The notes under the pieces were generated by a model. That model did not search any database and was not told where the DNA came from. It saw only the letters and a program-made list of their open reading frames with translations. Positions 51,459-61,166 of a stretch of DNA of 64,000 nt are shown piece after piece. Position numbers and translations under genes: made by a program. Within the stretch, counting starts at the first letter, position 1, and each line of letters opens with the position of its first letter. This DNA is from Fodinibacter sp963833495 (GTDB lineage Bacteria; Actinomycetota; Actinomycetes; Actinomycetales; Dermatophilaceae). The stretch covers positions 62,001 through 126,000 of the forward strand of contig CAWHYJ010000021.1 of the NCBI GenBank assembly GCA_963833495.1, given 5' to 3'.

Positions 51459-53166
51459 GTGCCCGCCGTGTTCACCGCCGCCGACGCCCGCCACTGGGCG
51501 CTGCTGACGCGTGCGGCCCTCGCGGCCCGCCGCACCGAGATCGACGCGCTCAACGTGTTCCCGGTGCCCGACGGCGACACCGGCACCAACCTCTACCTCA
51601 CCTTCGACGCCGCCATCGACGAGGTCGTCGCGTCGCACGAGAACGCCGGCATCCTCGGCGAGGCCACCCTGGTGCAGGAGTGCCGCACCCTCAAGCGGGC
51701 CATCCTGCTCTCGGCCCGGGGCAACTCCGGGGTCATCGTCAGCCAGCTCGTCGGTGGCCTGTGCGACGCCGTCATCGAGCGCCGGGCCGAGGTGGTCGAC
51801 GCCCTGCTGCTCGCCGACGCGTTCGCCGCCGGGGCGGCCGCGGCCCGGGCCTGCGTCGCCCACCCGCAGGAGGGCACCATCCTCACCGTCGCGGATGCCG
51901 GGGCCGCCGCCGCGGTCGACGCCGCCGAGGCCGGTGGCTCGCTCGCCGACGTGTGCGAGGCCGCCGTCGACGCCGCCCAGGAGGCCCTGGCCCGCACGCC
52001 CGACCAGCTCGAGGCGCTCGCCCGCGCCGGGGTCGTCGACGCCGGCGGCGCAGGCTGCGTGCTCATGCTCGAGTCGTTCCACCGGGTGGTCACCGGGCGC
52101 TGGTCGGCCACCGACGAGGGCTGCTGTCGGCCGGCCCGCCGCTGCACCGCCGCGACGAGTGGCGCCCGCCGGATGCCGTGGCCGCGCGTCCGCTGCCAAC
52201 CTCGCCCGCGCTGCCGGGGCACGACCCGCTCGACCTCGCGAACGAGGTCCACGGCGAGGGGCCGGCCTACGAGGTGATGTACCTGCTGACCGCCACCACC
52301 GCCGAGGCGGTCGAGACCCTGCGGTCCACCCTCGACGGGCTCGGCGACTCGCTGCTCGTCGTCGGCGGCCCCGACCTGTGGAACGTGCACGTGCACGTCG
52401 ACGACCCGGGTGCGGCCGTCGAGGCGGGGGTGGCCGCCGGGCGCCCGGAGCGGATCCGGATCACCCACTTCGCCAGCCAGGTCGACACCCGCGACCACCC
52501 GGCGCCGCTGGCCGTCGTCGCGTGCGCCGCCGGGCCCGGGGATCGGTGCCCTGCTGCGCGAGGCCGGCGCCGTCGTGGTGGCCTCCGGTCCCGGCCGGCG
52601 GGCCTCGGCCGGGCAGCTGCTGCACGCGGTGGAGTCGACCGGGTCGAGTGCCGTGGTGCTGCTGCCCGGCGACCGCGACACGTTCATGGCCGCCGAGATC
52701 GCCGCCCAGGCGGCCGCCGGCTCGGGCATCGACGTGCACGTGGTGCCCGCCCGCACCACTGTGCAGGCCCTGGCCGCGCTCGCCGTGCTCGACCCCGGGC
52801 GTTCGGTGCACAGCCAACGTGGTCGCCATGACCGGTGCGGCAGTGGCCACCCGGCACGGCGCGGTGTCGGTGGCGACCAAGGAGGCGCTCACCTGGGCCG
52901 GGGTCTGCCACCCGGGCGACGTGCTCGGCATCGTCGACGGCGACGTCGCCTTCCTCGGCACCGACGTCGCCGTGGCGGCGCGCGACGTGCTCGACCGGCT
53001 GCTGTCGGCCGGCGGCGAGCTGGTCACCCTGGTGCTGGGCGCCGAGGCCGACCCCGGCCTGGGCGAGGGGGTCGCGGCCGGCCTCGAGCGCGACCGCCCC
53101 GAGCTCGAGGTGGTCGTCATCGACGGTGGCCAGCCGGTCTACCCCCTCCTGGTCGGGGTGGAGTGA
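51459..53166 (+). CDS. DAK/DhaL-family protein, FakA-like (three frameshifts)
   Basis: The N-terminal DhaL domain shows LNVFPVPDGDTGTNLYLTFD, the nucleotide/metal site, and LLSARGNSGVIVSQLVGGLC. The frame then slips near 52120, 52541 and 52814; the segments AYEVMYLLTATTAEAVETL, LLREAGAVVVASGPGRRASA and NVVAMTGAAVATRHGAVSVA continue one protein of about 570 residues. Fatty acid kinase FakA of Firmicutes has the same layout, phosphorylating fatty acids bound to FakB. The location between rpmB and recG is conserved. Function in actinobacteria is by analogy. Confidence 0.82.
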
Positions 53167-53182
53167 GTGGGGGTGACCTGAC

Positions 53183-55378
53183 GTGGCCACCGAGGCGAGC
53201 AAGCTCGACCGCATCATCGGCACCGCCGCCAAGCAGTTCGCGGCGGCCCGCGACATCCACACCGTCGGCGACCTGCTCGCGTTCTGGCCGCGGCGCTACC
53301 GCACCCGTGACGCCGACCTGGGCACGGCGGAGGTCGGCAAGTTCCTCGTGGGCGTCGCCGAGGTCAAGAGCGCATCGACCCGGCCGATGGCCAAGCGCAA
53401 GGGCACCATGCTCAACGTCGTCATCACCGACGGCCGCAACGACATCGACCTCACCTTCTTCAAGGCGTGGGGCCACGAGAAGGCCCTGGTGCCCAAGGCC
53501 CGCGGCATCTTCGCCGGCACCGTCGGCATGTACAACCACCGCCTGCAGCTGACCCACCCCGGCTACACGATGCTCGACGACTTCGACGCCGGTGACCGCA
53601 AGGCCCTCATCCCCATCTACCGCCAGGTCGGCAAGCTGCACACCTGGACCGTCACCGAGAGCGTGCGCCGGGTGTTCGACGTGCTCGACGACGTGCCCGA
53701 CGCGCTGCCCGCGCCGGTGCGGGCCCGGCGAAAGCTGGTGTCGCGCACCGACGCCCTGCGCGGCATCCACACCCCCGACACGATGGCCGAGGTCGAGACC
53801 GCGAAGCGGCGGCTGCGCTACGAGGAGGCGTTCGTCCTCCAGGTGACCCTCGCGCAGCGGCGGCGCACGGCATCCGGGCAGTCGACCACGCCGCGCCCGG
53901 CCCGGGCGGGTGGGCTGCTCGAGGCGTTCGACGCCCGGCTGCCGTTCACCCTCACGGCGGGGCAGACCGAGATCGGCGCCACCATCGCGGCCGAGATGGC
54001 CCGTGACGTGCCGATGCACCGGCTGCTGCAGGGCGAGGTGGGGTCGGGCAAGACCGTCGTCGCCCTGCGCGCCATGCTCGCCGCGGTCGACTCCGGTGGG
54101 CAGGCCGCCCTGCTGGCCCCCACGGAGGTGCTCGCCGGGCAGCACCACCGCACCATCAGCGCGATGCTCGGCGACCTGGCCGAGGGCGGCCTGCTGGGCG
54201 GGGCCGAGAACGGCACCCGGGTGGCGCTGCTCACCGGTAGCCAGTCCACGGCCGAGCGCCGGCGCACCCTGCTCGACATCGTCACCGGCGAGGCCGGCAT
54301 CGTGGTGGGAACCCACGCGCTGCTCCAGGAGAACGTCGACTTCTTCGACCTGGGCCTGGTCGTCGTCGACGAGCAGCACCGCTTCGGCGTCGAGCAGCGT
54401 GACGCCCTGCGCGGCAAGGGCGCCGTGCCGCCGCACGTGCTGGTGATGACCGCCACGCCCATCCCGCGCACCGTCGCGATGACGGTGTTCGGCGACCTCG
54501 AGACGTCGACCCTGCGCGAGCTGCCCGCCGGGCGCGCGCCCATCACCACCCACGTCGTGCCCGAGGACCGGCCGGGGTGGATGGCGCGCACCTGGGCCCG
54601 GGTGGCCGAGGAGGTCGCCGCCGGGCGGCAGGTCTACGTCGTGTGCCCGCGCATCGGCGACGACGACATGGCAGACGAGGGCACCGACCTGCGGGCCGAG
54701 GCGGCGCCCGACGACGCCGACGACGGCGACGACGGCGACGGCGACGTGCCCGCCGCACCGCCGCGGCCGCTCAAGAGCGTGTATGCCGTGCACGCCGACC
54801 TCGTGCAGGAGCCGGCCCTGGCCGGGCTGTCGCTCGAGGTGCTGCACGGTCGGCTGCCGAGCGAGGAGAAGGATGCCGTGATGGCCCGCTTCCAGCGCGG
54901 CGAGCTCGACGTGCTGGTGTCGACCACCGTGGTCGAGGTGGGCGTCGACGTGCCCAACGCCAGCGTGATGGTCGTCATGGACGCCGACCGGTTCGGCGTC
55001 TCGCAGCTGCACCAGCTGCGCGGGCGGATCGGCCGTGGCGGCCACCCCGGGCTCTGCCTGCTCGTCACCGGCACCGAGGCGCAGGCCGCCACGACCCGGC
55101 TGAACGCCGTCGCGGCGACGACCGACGGGTTCGCCCTGGCCCGGCTCGACCTGTCGCAGCGGCGCGAGGGCGACATCCTCGGCGCGGCCCAGCACGGCCG
55201 CCGCACCCAGCTCGAGTTCCTGCACATCCTCGACGACGAGGAGGTCATCGAGCAGGCCCGCGACGACGCCTTCGCCCTCGTGGCCGACGACCCCGAGCTC
55301 ACCCGTCATCCGGACCTCGCCGCCGCCGTGCAGGCGCGCGTCGATGCCGAACAGGCCGCCTACCTGGAGCGTGGCTGA
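53183..55378 (+). CDS. recG: ATP-dependent DNA helicase RecG
   Basis: The 731-residue helicase remodels stalled replication forks and Holliday junctions. It has an N-terminal wedge/OB domain (about 60-150), the Walker A motif GEVGSGKT near residue 286, DEQHRFG (the DExH box) near 396, TATPIPRTVAMTVFGDL, and in the second RecA domain STTVVEVGVDVPNA and QLRGRIGRGGHPGLCLL. An acidic insert of about 25 residues rich in Asp (near 500-520) is specific to this group. Its stop overlaps rsmD. Confidence 0.95.
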   Translation: MATEASKLDRIIGTAAKQFAAARDIHTVGDLLAFWPRRYRTRDADLGTAEVGKFLVGVAEVKSASTRPMAKRKGTMLNVVITDGRNDIDLTFFKAWGHEKALVPKARGIFAGTVGMYNHRLQLTHPGYTMLDDFDAGDRKALIPIYRQVGKLHTWTVTESVRRVFDVLDDVPDALPAPVRARRKLVSRTDALRGIHTPDTMAEVETAKRRLRYEEAFVLQVTLAQRRRTASGQSTTPRPARAGGLLEAFDARLPFTLTAGQTEIGATIAAEMARDVPMHRLLQGEVGSGKTVVALRAMLAAVDSGGQAALLAPTEVLAGQHHRTISAMLGDLAEGGLLGGAENGTRVALLTGSQSTAERRRTLLDIVTGEAGIVVGTHALLQENVDFFDLGLVVVDEQHRFGVEQRDALRGKGAVPPHVLVMTATPIPRTVAMTVFGDLETSTLRELPAGRAPITTHVVPEDRPGWMARTWARVAEEVAAGRQVYVVCPRIGDDDMADEGTDLRAEAAPDDADDGDDGDGDVPAAPPRPLKSVYAVHADLVQEPALAGLSLEVLHGRLPSEEKDAVMARFQRGELDVLVSTTVVEVGVDVPNASVMVVMDADRFGVSQLHQLRGRIGRGGHPGLCLLVTGTEAQAATTRLNAVAATTDGFALARLDLSQRREGDILGAAQHGRRTQLEFLHILDDEEVIEQARDDAFALVADDPELTRHPDLAAAVQARVDAEQAAYLERG

Positions 55379-55941
55379 TGACCCGGGTCATCGCCGGCAC
55401 CGCCGGCGGCCGCACCCTGCGCACTCCGCCCGGCTCGGGCACCCGGCCCACGAGCGACCGGGTGCGTGAGGCGGTGTTCTCGGCCCTCGAGGCCCGCGAT
55501 GCCGTGCGCGGGGCCCGGGTGCTCGACCTGTATGCCGGGTCCGGCGCCCTCGGCCTGGAGGCGGCGTCCCGCGGTGCCGCCCGGGTGGTGCTCGTGGAGT
55601 CCGACCGTCGCGCGGCCGACGTCATCGCCGGCAACGCGCGCGAGCTGAAGCTGCCCGGTACCCGCGTGGTGCGCAGCACGGTTGCGGCACACCTGGTTCC
55701 CGACCCCGCGCCCGACGAGCCGAGCAACCTGGTCTTCGTCGACCCGCCCTACGACCTCGACGAGCCTGCTCTTGCCGCCGTGCTCGACCGCCTGCGGGCC
55801 GGCTGGCTGGCCCCGCGCGGACTGCTCGTCGTGGAGCGCTCGACCCGCAGCCCCGAGCCCACCTGGCCCGACGGCATCGCCCTGGCGACCAAGCCGAAGA
55901 AGTACGGCGAGACCACGATCTGGTACGCCACCCGCGACTGA
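55378..55941 (+). CDS. rsmD: 16S rRNA (guanine(966)-N2)-methyltransferase
   Basis: The 187-residue product starts TRVIAGTAGGRTLRTPPGSG and has TRPTSDRVREAVFSAL, the SAM site VLDLYAGSGALGLEA and the catalytic VFVDPPYDL (DPPY). It methylates G966 of 16S rRNA. The ATG overlaps the recG stop (TGATG). The following 95 bases contain the arsR promoter. Confidence 0.93.
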   Translation: MTRVIAGTAGGRTLRTPPGSGTRPTSDRVREAVFSALEARDAVRGARVLDLYAGSGALGLEAASRGAARVVLVESDRRAADVIAGNARELKLPGTRVVRSTVAAHLVPDPAPDEPSNLVFVDPPYDLDEPALAAVLDRLRAGWLAPRGLLVVERSTRSPEPTWPDGIALATKPKKYGETTIWYATRD

Positions 55942-56002
55942 CCCCGCGGCATTCGAGGTGATCCGCTGACACCTGGAGGTAGAACTTCACCTCGACCCGG
56001 CG

Positions 56003-56032
56003 TTGACAGATCGGTAACTGTTCCGTTACCAA
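56003..56032 (+). promoter_or_regulatory. arsR-type gene promoter with palindromic operator
   Basis: TTGACA (56003-56008) and TACCAA (56027-56032) are 18 bases apart, and the ATG follows after 6 bases. GGTAAC-TGTTCC-GTTACC (56013-56030) is a perfect dyad over the spacer and -10, the typical autoregulation site of an ArsR repressor. Confidence 0.65.
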
Positions 56033-56038
56033 TAGGTC

Positions 56039-56416
56039 ATGGACCCGTTCCCCGCGCTCGCCGACCCGGTGCGCCGCGAGCTGCTGCGCACCCTCGCGTC
56101 CGGCCCGGCCCGGGTGGTCGACCTGGCCGCGGCACACCCGATCAGCCGGCCGGCCGTCAGCAGGCACCTGCGCGTGCTCGTCGAGGGCGGGCTGGTCAGC
56201 GCTGAGAGCCACGGCCGCGAGCGGCACTACGCCCTGGTGCGGGCGGGGCTGGAGCCAGTGCGCAGCCTGCTCGACGACCTGCGACCCGGGCCCCGCTTCG
56301 ACGAGTCCGTGCTCGACGGCCTCGACCTCGAGGTGCGACGCACCACCCGCGACCGCCGCGACACCGTCACGGCCGACCCCATCACGACCGCACACCCAGC
56401 GGAGGAGACCGCATGA
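56039..56416 (+). CDS. ArsR-family transcriptional regulator
   Basis: The 125-residue product is an ArsR winged helix: FPALADPVRRELLRTLASGP, then ISRPAVSRHLRVLVEGGLVS, the recognition helix. It lacks a metal-binding Cys motif (no ELCVCDL), as in ArsR proteins paired with SRPBCC/AHSA1 genes. Its stop overlaps the ATG of the partner gene. The leaderless start at 56039 is set by the promoter. Confidence 0.9.
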   Translation: MDPFPALADPVRRELLRTLASGPARVVDLAAAHPISRPAVSRHLRVLVEGGLVSAESHGRERHYALVRAGLEPVRSLLDDLRPGPRFDESVLDGLDLEVRRTTRDRRDTVTADPITTAHPAEETA

Positions 56417-56919
56417 CACCCATCCCCACCGGCCGCCGTGCCCTCCGCGACGGCCAGGACAGCGTCGTGTTCGACCGCACCTTCCGGGCGCCGATCGAGT
56501 CCGTGTGGGCCGCGGTCACCGAGTCCGACCGGCTGGAACGGTGGATCGGCACCTGGACGGGCGACCCGGCATCCGGCGCGGTGCTGTTCCGGATGAACGC
56601 CGAGGGCGACGGGGTGAAGCCCGAGACCTTCACGATCGACGCCTGCGACCCGCCCCACCGGCTGACGATCACCTCCCAGGTCGTGGGCGAGCAGACCGTC
56701 TGGCACTTCGTGCTCGAGCTCACCGAGGCCGACGGCACGACCACGCTCACCTTCAGCCAGTCGGTGCCCGATGCGGAGATGGCGGCGGGGGTCGGCCCGG
56801 GCTGGGAGTACTACCTCGACCGGCTCGTCGCCGCGGAGACCGGCGCCGACGTCGCCGCCGTCGACTTCGACGACTACCACCCGGGCCAGTCCGACCACTA
56901 CCGGGCGATGTTCGGCTGA
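56413..56919 (+). CDS. SRPBCC/AHSA1 family protein
   Basis: The 168-residue product has the AHSA1 layout: VFDRTFRAPIESVWAAVTES near the start, ERWIGTWTGD, TITSQVVGEQTVWHFVLELT and a C-terminal GWEYYLDRLVA helix. These START-fold proteins bind small hydrophobic ligands. The pairing with an upstream ArsR regulator is common, and the four-base overlap shows they are made together. The ligand is unknown. Confidence 0.9.
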   Translation: MTPIPTGRRALRDGQDSVVFDRTFRAPIESVWAAVTESDRLERWIGTWTGDPASGAVLFRMNAEGDGVKPETFTIDACDPPHRLTITSQVVGEQTVWHFVLELTEADGTTTLTFSQSVPDAEMAAGVGPGWEYYLDRLVAAETGADVAAVDFDDYHPGQSDHYRAMFG

Positions 56920-56963
56920 GCCGGAGCCACCGGCGGGCACCGGTTCTCGGTGAGGATGGCCCG

Positions 56964-57602
56964 ATGAGCGAGACGACGACCACCGAGATCGACATCCCCC
57001 GGCCCACGAGCGGCGACGTGCTCGAGCGGATCCTTCAGGACCACCGCCTCTTCGAGGACCTGCTGCGCCAGGCCCGGCGCAACGACACCGACCGCGCCGC
57101 GGCCCGTCAGGCGCTGGCCGAGGCGCTGGTGGCCCACGCGACCTCCGAGGAGGAGGAGGTCTACCCGACCCTGCGCAAGGACCGTGCGATCTCCGAGCAC
57201 GAGGAGGAGCACGGCGAGGAGGAGCACGCCGAGATCATCGAGGCCCTGCTGGCCTTCCTGCAGGTGGAGGGCACCGACAGCCAGGAGTACGACGACGCGC
57301 TCGAGGACCTCGCCACCGTGGTGAACCACCACTCGAACGAGGAGGAGCAGACGATCCTCAACCCCTCCCGCGAGGACGTGTCCGTGGAGGAGCGCGAGCA
57401 GCTGGGAACCGCCTGGCTGACCCGTCGCAACCAGCTGCTCGAGGAGGGTTGCGCCACACCGGAGCAGGTCGCCGCCCTGCTGCACGAGGCTGTCGACGAG
57501 GGCACGCTCGCCCCGGAGGACGCCCGCGAGGAGGCCGACGCGATCAAGGCCGAGGCCAAGCAGAAGGCCACGGAGGTCGAAGAGGCGGCCAAGCAGGACT
57601 GA
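56964..57602 (+). CDS. hemerythrin HHE-domain protein
   Basis: The 212-residue product has the HHE four-helix pattern: ILQDHRLFEDLLRQAR, LVAHATSEEEEVYPTLRK, an EHEEEHGEEEHAEI stretch, and VVNHHSNEEEQTILNPSRE, giving the His/Glu ligands for a di-iron site. It then has an acidic helical C-terminus with EEADAIKAEAKQKATEVEEA. It may bind oxygen or sense iron or redox state. It is separate from the ArsR pair by 44 bases. Confidence 0.85.
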   Translation: MSETTTTEIDIPRPTSGDVLERILQDHRLFEDLLRQARRNDTDRAAARQALAEALVAHATSEEEEVYPTLRKDRAISEHEEEHGEEEHAEIIEALLAFLQVEGTDSQEYDDALEDLATVVNHHSNEEEQTILNPSREDVSVEEREQLGTAWLTRRNQLLEEGCATPEQVAALLHEAVDEGTLAPEDAREEADAIKAEAKQKATEVEEAAKQD

Positions 57603-57625
57603 GCCGACCTCCCTGACCGCGTCGG

Positions 57626-57631
57626 TACGGT
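57626..57631 (+). promoter_or_regulatory. -10 element of coaD (leaderless)
   Basis: TACGGT, then 7 bases, then GTG 57639. It decides between three nearby GTG codons (57630, 57633, 57639). Confidence 0.4.
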
Positions 57632-57638
57632 GGTGCCC

Positions 57639-58145
57639 GTGACCCCTCGCCCCCGCCGCGCCGTGTGCCCCGGCTCGTACGACCCGGTGACCTCCGGGCA
57701 CCTCGACGTCATCGAGCGCGCCGCCGCGCTGCACGACGAGGTGGTCGCGGCGGTGCTGCACAACCCGGCCAAGGCCGGCACGTTCCCTGTCGAGGAGCGG
57801 ATCGGCTTCGTCGAGCGGGCGCTCGCCGCCCGGGGCCTGGCCGACCGGGTTCGGGTCGAGGCGTTCGCGCAGCGGCTGCTCGTCGACGTCTGCCGCGAGC
57901 TGGAGGCCGACGTGGTCGTCAAGGGCGTGCGAGGCCCCAGCGATGTCACCTACGAGTGGCCCATGGCGCTGATGAACCGGCACCTCACCGGCATCGAGAC
58001 GCTGTTCCTGCCCGGCGACCCGGCCTTCGAGCACGTCTCGAGCTCGTTGGTGAAGGAGGTCGCGCGCTGGGGCGGCGACGTGACCGGTCTGGTGCCCGAC
58101 GAGGTGCGCGACGCCCTGCTCGCCCGGTTGAGTGCCGACCGCTGA
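57639..58145 (+). CDS. coaD: phosphopantetheine adenylyltransferase
   Basis: The 168-residue nucleotidyltransferase makes dephospho-CoA. It has the CPGSYDPVTSGHLDVIERAA block with the T/HxGH motif (SGHLD) and the late EHVSSSLVKEVARWGGDVTG with the S-S-x-x-K motif. Downstream in many actinobacteria it is close to yceD-rpmF-rnc; here an acyltransferase gene has been inserted. Confidence 0.95.
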   Translation: MTPRPRRAVCPGSYDPVTSGHLDVIERAAALHDEVVAAVLHNPAKAGTFPVEERIGFVERALAARGLADRVRVEAFAQRLLVDVCRELEADVVVKGVRGPSDVTYEWPMALMNRHLTGIETLFLPGDPAFEHVSSSLVKEVARWGGDVTGLVPDEVRDALLARLSADR

Positions 58146-60279
58146 CGCCGCGCCCGCGCGCGAACGACCCGACCGGATGCCGTCCGGCTCGGCCGCGTCG
58201 ACCGCGTCAGGGGGTGCCACGGGGGAGAAGGGCGCCAAGGCCGGCTTCCGCCCCGACATCGAGGGCCTGCGGGCGGTCGCCATCCTCACCGTGCTCGCCT
58301 ACCACGCGGGCCTGCCGGTGCGCGGCGGCTTCGTGGGCGTCGACATCTTCTTCGTCATCTCCGGCTTCCTGATCACCGGGCTGCTCGTCGCCGAGCTCGA
58401 CCGCAACGGGTCCATCTCCTGGATCCGGTTCGTGGGGCGCCGCATCCGCCGGCTCCTGCCCGCCGCGGTGCTGGTGCTCGTGTCGATCTCGGCGGTGTCG
58501 TGGTTCGTCGTGCCCGGCCTGCGCCGACGCGAGATCGGCGTCGACGTCGCCGCGGCCGCGATGTACGTCGTCAACTGGGTCTTCGCGCGCCGCGAGACCG
58601 ACTACCTCGCCTCCGACGTGCTGCCCTCGCCGGTGCAGCACTTCTGGAGCCTGGCCGTCGAGGAGCAGTTCTACGTCATCTGGCCGTTGCTGCTCATCGT
58701 GCTGGCCCTGGTGGTGCGCCGACCCAGCCGCCGCGTCGTGGCGCTGGCCCTCGGCATCCTCGTCGGGTCGTCGTTCCTCTGGTCGGTGTGGTTCTCGCAC
58801 ACCTCGCCGCGCCCGGCCTTCTTCACCACCACGACGCGGGTCTGGGAGCTCGGCATCGGGGCCCTGCTCGCCGTCGCACTGACCGGCCGGCCCCGGCCGA
58901 CCGCCCCCGCCAGGGGCTCGGCGGCCCTGGGCTGGGCCGCCCTCGTCGCGCTGCTCGCCGTCGCGCTCTGGCTGCCGCAGGACATCGACTGGCCGGGCGC
59001 CTGGGCCCTGCTGCCCACCGTTCCGACCGCCGTGCTGCTCTGGGTCGGCTGGCAGGGAGCGCCGCACGGGCCGGTCCGCGTCCTGGGCACCGCGCCGATG
59101 GTCTGGGTGGGTGCGCTGTCGTACTCCATCTACCTCTGGCACTGGCCGGTCATCATCCTGGGCGGCTGGGTCGCCGACGACCTCGGCGTCGACCTGCCGA
59201 CGTGGGGGCTGGTCGCGCTCGCCCTGGCCTCGGTGGTGCCGGCGTGGCTCTCGTGGCGGTTCCTCGAGTCCCCGATCCACCATGGGCCGTGGCTGCGTGA
59301 CCGGCCCCGCGCCCTGCTCGCCGCCGGCCTGGCCCTGTCGTGTGTCGGTGTGCTCGCCGCCCTGCCGCTGTTCGTGCTGCGCTCGCCCTTCACCACCACG
59401 CCGCCCAGTGGTGCCCTGCCGTCGCTGTCGCAGCTCGGCGCGGCGACCCTGCGGCCCGGCCAGCCCTTCACCCCCGTCGACGACCCCGGCTGGGTCACGC
59501 CGGACCCGCTCACCGCGGGGGAGGACCGGCCGAAGGCCGACGTCGACCGCTGCCAGGTGCCGGCCGACGCCACCGCTCCGGTGGCGTGCACCTTCGGCGT
59601 CCCAGGAGGCGCCGTCACCGTCGCCCTGGTCGGAGACTCCAAGGCGATGCAGTGGCTGCCCGCACTGGAGGAGGCCGCGACGACGCGCGGATGGCGGGTG
59701 GTCACCTACGGCAAGTCGGCGTGCGCCTTCTCCGACGCCCCTGCGGCGAAGGCGGGCGCGGCCTACCCGGAGTGCGACGCCTGGAACCGCGCAGTCGTCG
59801 ACGCCCTGCGCGCCGACCCGCCCGACGTCGTCCTCACGTCCGGCACGGCCCCCAGTGCCTGGGCGGGCAGCGGCACCGAGCGCCGGCCGCTGGTCGACGG
59901 CTACGCCTCGCGCTGGTCGAGCCTGGCCGATGCCGGGGTGCCGGTCGTCGTCGTCGGCGACAGCCCGCGCTCGCCCGACGACCTCGACGTGTGCGCGGCC
60001 CGGCACCCGAGCGAGCTGACCCGATGCTCGTTCGACACGGCATCCGCCGTTGCCGGCAGCGGTCTGGCGGCGCAGCGCGAGGCGGTGGCCGCGGCATCCG
60101 GCTCGGGTGCCGGGGTGCGGCTGCTCGACCTCACCTCGTGGATCTGCCCGGGGGAGAAGTGCCCCGTCGTCATCGGGCACGTGGCGGTGCACCGCGCCGG
60201 TGACCACCTCACCGCCACGTACGCCGCGACGCTGGCCCCGCAGGTCGCCGCCGCCGTGCAGGACGCCCTCGCCCGGTGA
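58132..60279 (+). CDS. acyltransferase-3 with C-terminal SGNH domain (OatA/OafA-like)
   Basis: The 715-residue product has an N-terminal acyltransferase-3 domain with about ten membrane helices (FRPDIEGLRAVAILTVLAYH, GFVGVDIFFVISGFLITGLL, WSLAVEEQFYVIWPLL, ALSYSIYLWHWPV) and a C-terminal extracytoplasmic SGNH domain from about residue 480 with VALVGDSKAMQWLPAL, followed by late HVAVHRAGDHLT. Such proteins O-acetylate cell-surface sugars or peptidoglycan. The GTG at 58132 overlaps coaD by 14 bases. A second protein of the same type ends the window. Confidence 0.9.
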   Translation: MPTADAAPARERPDRMPSGSAASTASGGATGEKGAKAGFRPDIEGLRAVAILTVLAYHAGLPVRGGFVGVDIFFVISGFLITGLLVAELDRNGSISWIRFVGRRIRRLLPAAVLVLVSISAVSWFVVPGLRRREIGVDVAAAAMYVVNWVFARRETDYLASDVLPSPVQHFWSLAVEEQFYVIWPLLLIVLALVVRRPSRRVVALALGILVGSSFLWSVWFSHTSPRPAFFTTTTRVWELGIGALLAVALTGRPRPTAPARGSAALGWAALVALLAVALWLPQDIDWPGAWALLPTVPTAVLLWVGWQGAPHGPVRVLGTAPMVWVGALSYSIYLWHWPVIILGGWVADDLGVDLPTWGLVALALASVVPAWLSWRFLESPIHHGPWLRDRPRALLAAGLALSCVGVLAALPLFVLRSPFTTTPPSGALPSLSQLGAATLRPGQPFTPVDDPGWVTPDPLTAGEDRPKADVDRCQVPADATAPVACTFGVPGGAVTVALVGDSKAMQWLPALEEAATTRGWRVVTYGKSACAFSDAPAAKAGAAYPECDAWNRAVVDALRADPPDVVLTSGTAPSAWAGSGTERRPLVDGYASRWSSLADAGVPVVVVGDSPRSPDDLDVCAARHPSELTRCSFDTASAVAGSGLAAQREAVAAASGSGAGVRLLDLTSWICPGEKCPVVIGHVAVHRAGDHLTATYAATLAPQVAAAVQDALAR

Positions 60280-60293
60280 CCTGCGCACTCGGT

Positions 60294-60322
60294 TTGGGCG
60301 GATCGCCCACGACCGGTAACCT
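60294..60322 (+). promoter_or_regulatory. promoter of the yceD-rpmF-rnc-mutM operon
   Basis: TTGGGC (60294-60299) and TAACCT (60317-60322) are 17 bases apart, with a leader of about 50 bases. Confidence 0.55.
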
Positions 60323-60381
60323 TGTCCCTCGGTCTGCGTCCGTGTGATGTGGCCGAACCACCCCGACCCCACCCAAGGCTC

Positions 60382-60960
60382 ATGACTCGACTCGACCCCC
60401 GGTCCCCGATGGTGCTCGACACCAAGCTCGTCGGCCGGCGACCCGGGACGATGACCGAGCTGACGCGTGAGGTCGGAGCGCCGAGCGACTTCGGCACGGA
60501 GGTCATGCGCATCGAGGAGGGCCAGCCCCTCACCCTCGAGCTGCGCCTGGAGTCCGTCGTCGAGGGAGTGCTCGTCACCGGTTCGGTCCGTGGCACGGCG
60601 ACCGGCGCCTGCGTGCGGTGCCTGGACCCTGTCGCCCTCGCGGTCGACGGGACCTTCCAGGAGCTGTTCGTCTACGCCGAGCGGCACGCCCACCACCACG
60701 AGGTGGGGGACGAGGACGCGGACGAGGAGCTCCGGATCGAGGACGGTCTCATCGACCTCGAACCGGTGCTCCGGGACACGGTGGTGCCAGCGCTGCCGTT
60801 CCAGCCGGTGTGCCGGCCCGACTGCCCCGGGCTGTGCTCCGAGTGCGGCATGCCGCTCGCGGAGGACCCGGAGCATCAGCACGACCTGATCGACCCCCGA
60901 TGGGCGGCCCTCACGGCCCTGGCCGAACAGCCGCCCACGCCGACAGAGAAGAGGACCTGA
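60382..60960 (+). CDS. yceD: YceD/DUF177 family protein (23S rRNA accumulation factor)
   Basis: The 192-residue product contains VRGTATGACVRCLDPVALAV and a late cysteine set CRPDCPGLCSECGMPL, the DUF177 zinc-type pattern. In Escherichia coli YceD is needed for normal 23S rRNA processing. It starts the operon with rpmF, one base after its stop; this pair is conserved in most bacteria. ATG 60382 has AAGG upstream; the longer frame to 60322 would include the promoter. Confidence 0.88.
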   Translation: MTRLDPRSPMVLDTKLVGRRPGTMTELTREVGAPSDFGTEVMRIEEGQPLTLELRLESVVEGVLVTGSVRGTATGACVRCLDPVALAVDGTFQELFVYAERHAHHHEVGDEDADEELRIEDGLIDLEPVLRDTVVPALPFQPVCRPDCPGLCSECGMPLAEDPEHQHDLIDPRWAALTALAEQPPTPTEKRT

Positions 60961-60961
60961 C

Positions 60962-61156
60962 GTGGCCGTTCCGAAGCGGAAGATGTCGCGCTCCAACACC
61001 CGCTCGCGCCGCGCCAACTGGAAGGCGACCGCGGTCGCCACGACGACCTGCCCCCAGTGCAAGTCGCTCACCCAGCCGCACGTGGCGTGCCCGTCCTGTG
61101 GCACCTACAAGGGGCGCCACTACGGCGTCGCCGAGCGCACCGAGCACCAGGGCTGA
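60962..61156 (+). CDS. rpmF: 50S ribosomal protein L32
   Basis: The 64-residue product begins AVPKRKMSRSNTRSRRANWK and has two CxxC pairs (CPQC and CPSC) for zinc. GTG 60962 starts one base after the yceD stop. Zinc-type L28 and L32 together suggest the genome may also carry zinc-free paralogs elsewhere, which is an inference. Confidence 0.95.
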   Translation: MAVPKRKMSRSNTRSRRANWKATAVATTTCPQCKSLTQPHVACPSCGTYKGRHYGVAERTEHQG

Positions 61157-61166
61157 CCCCGCCCCG

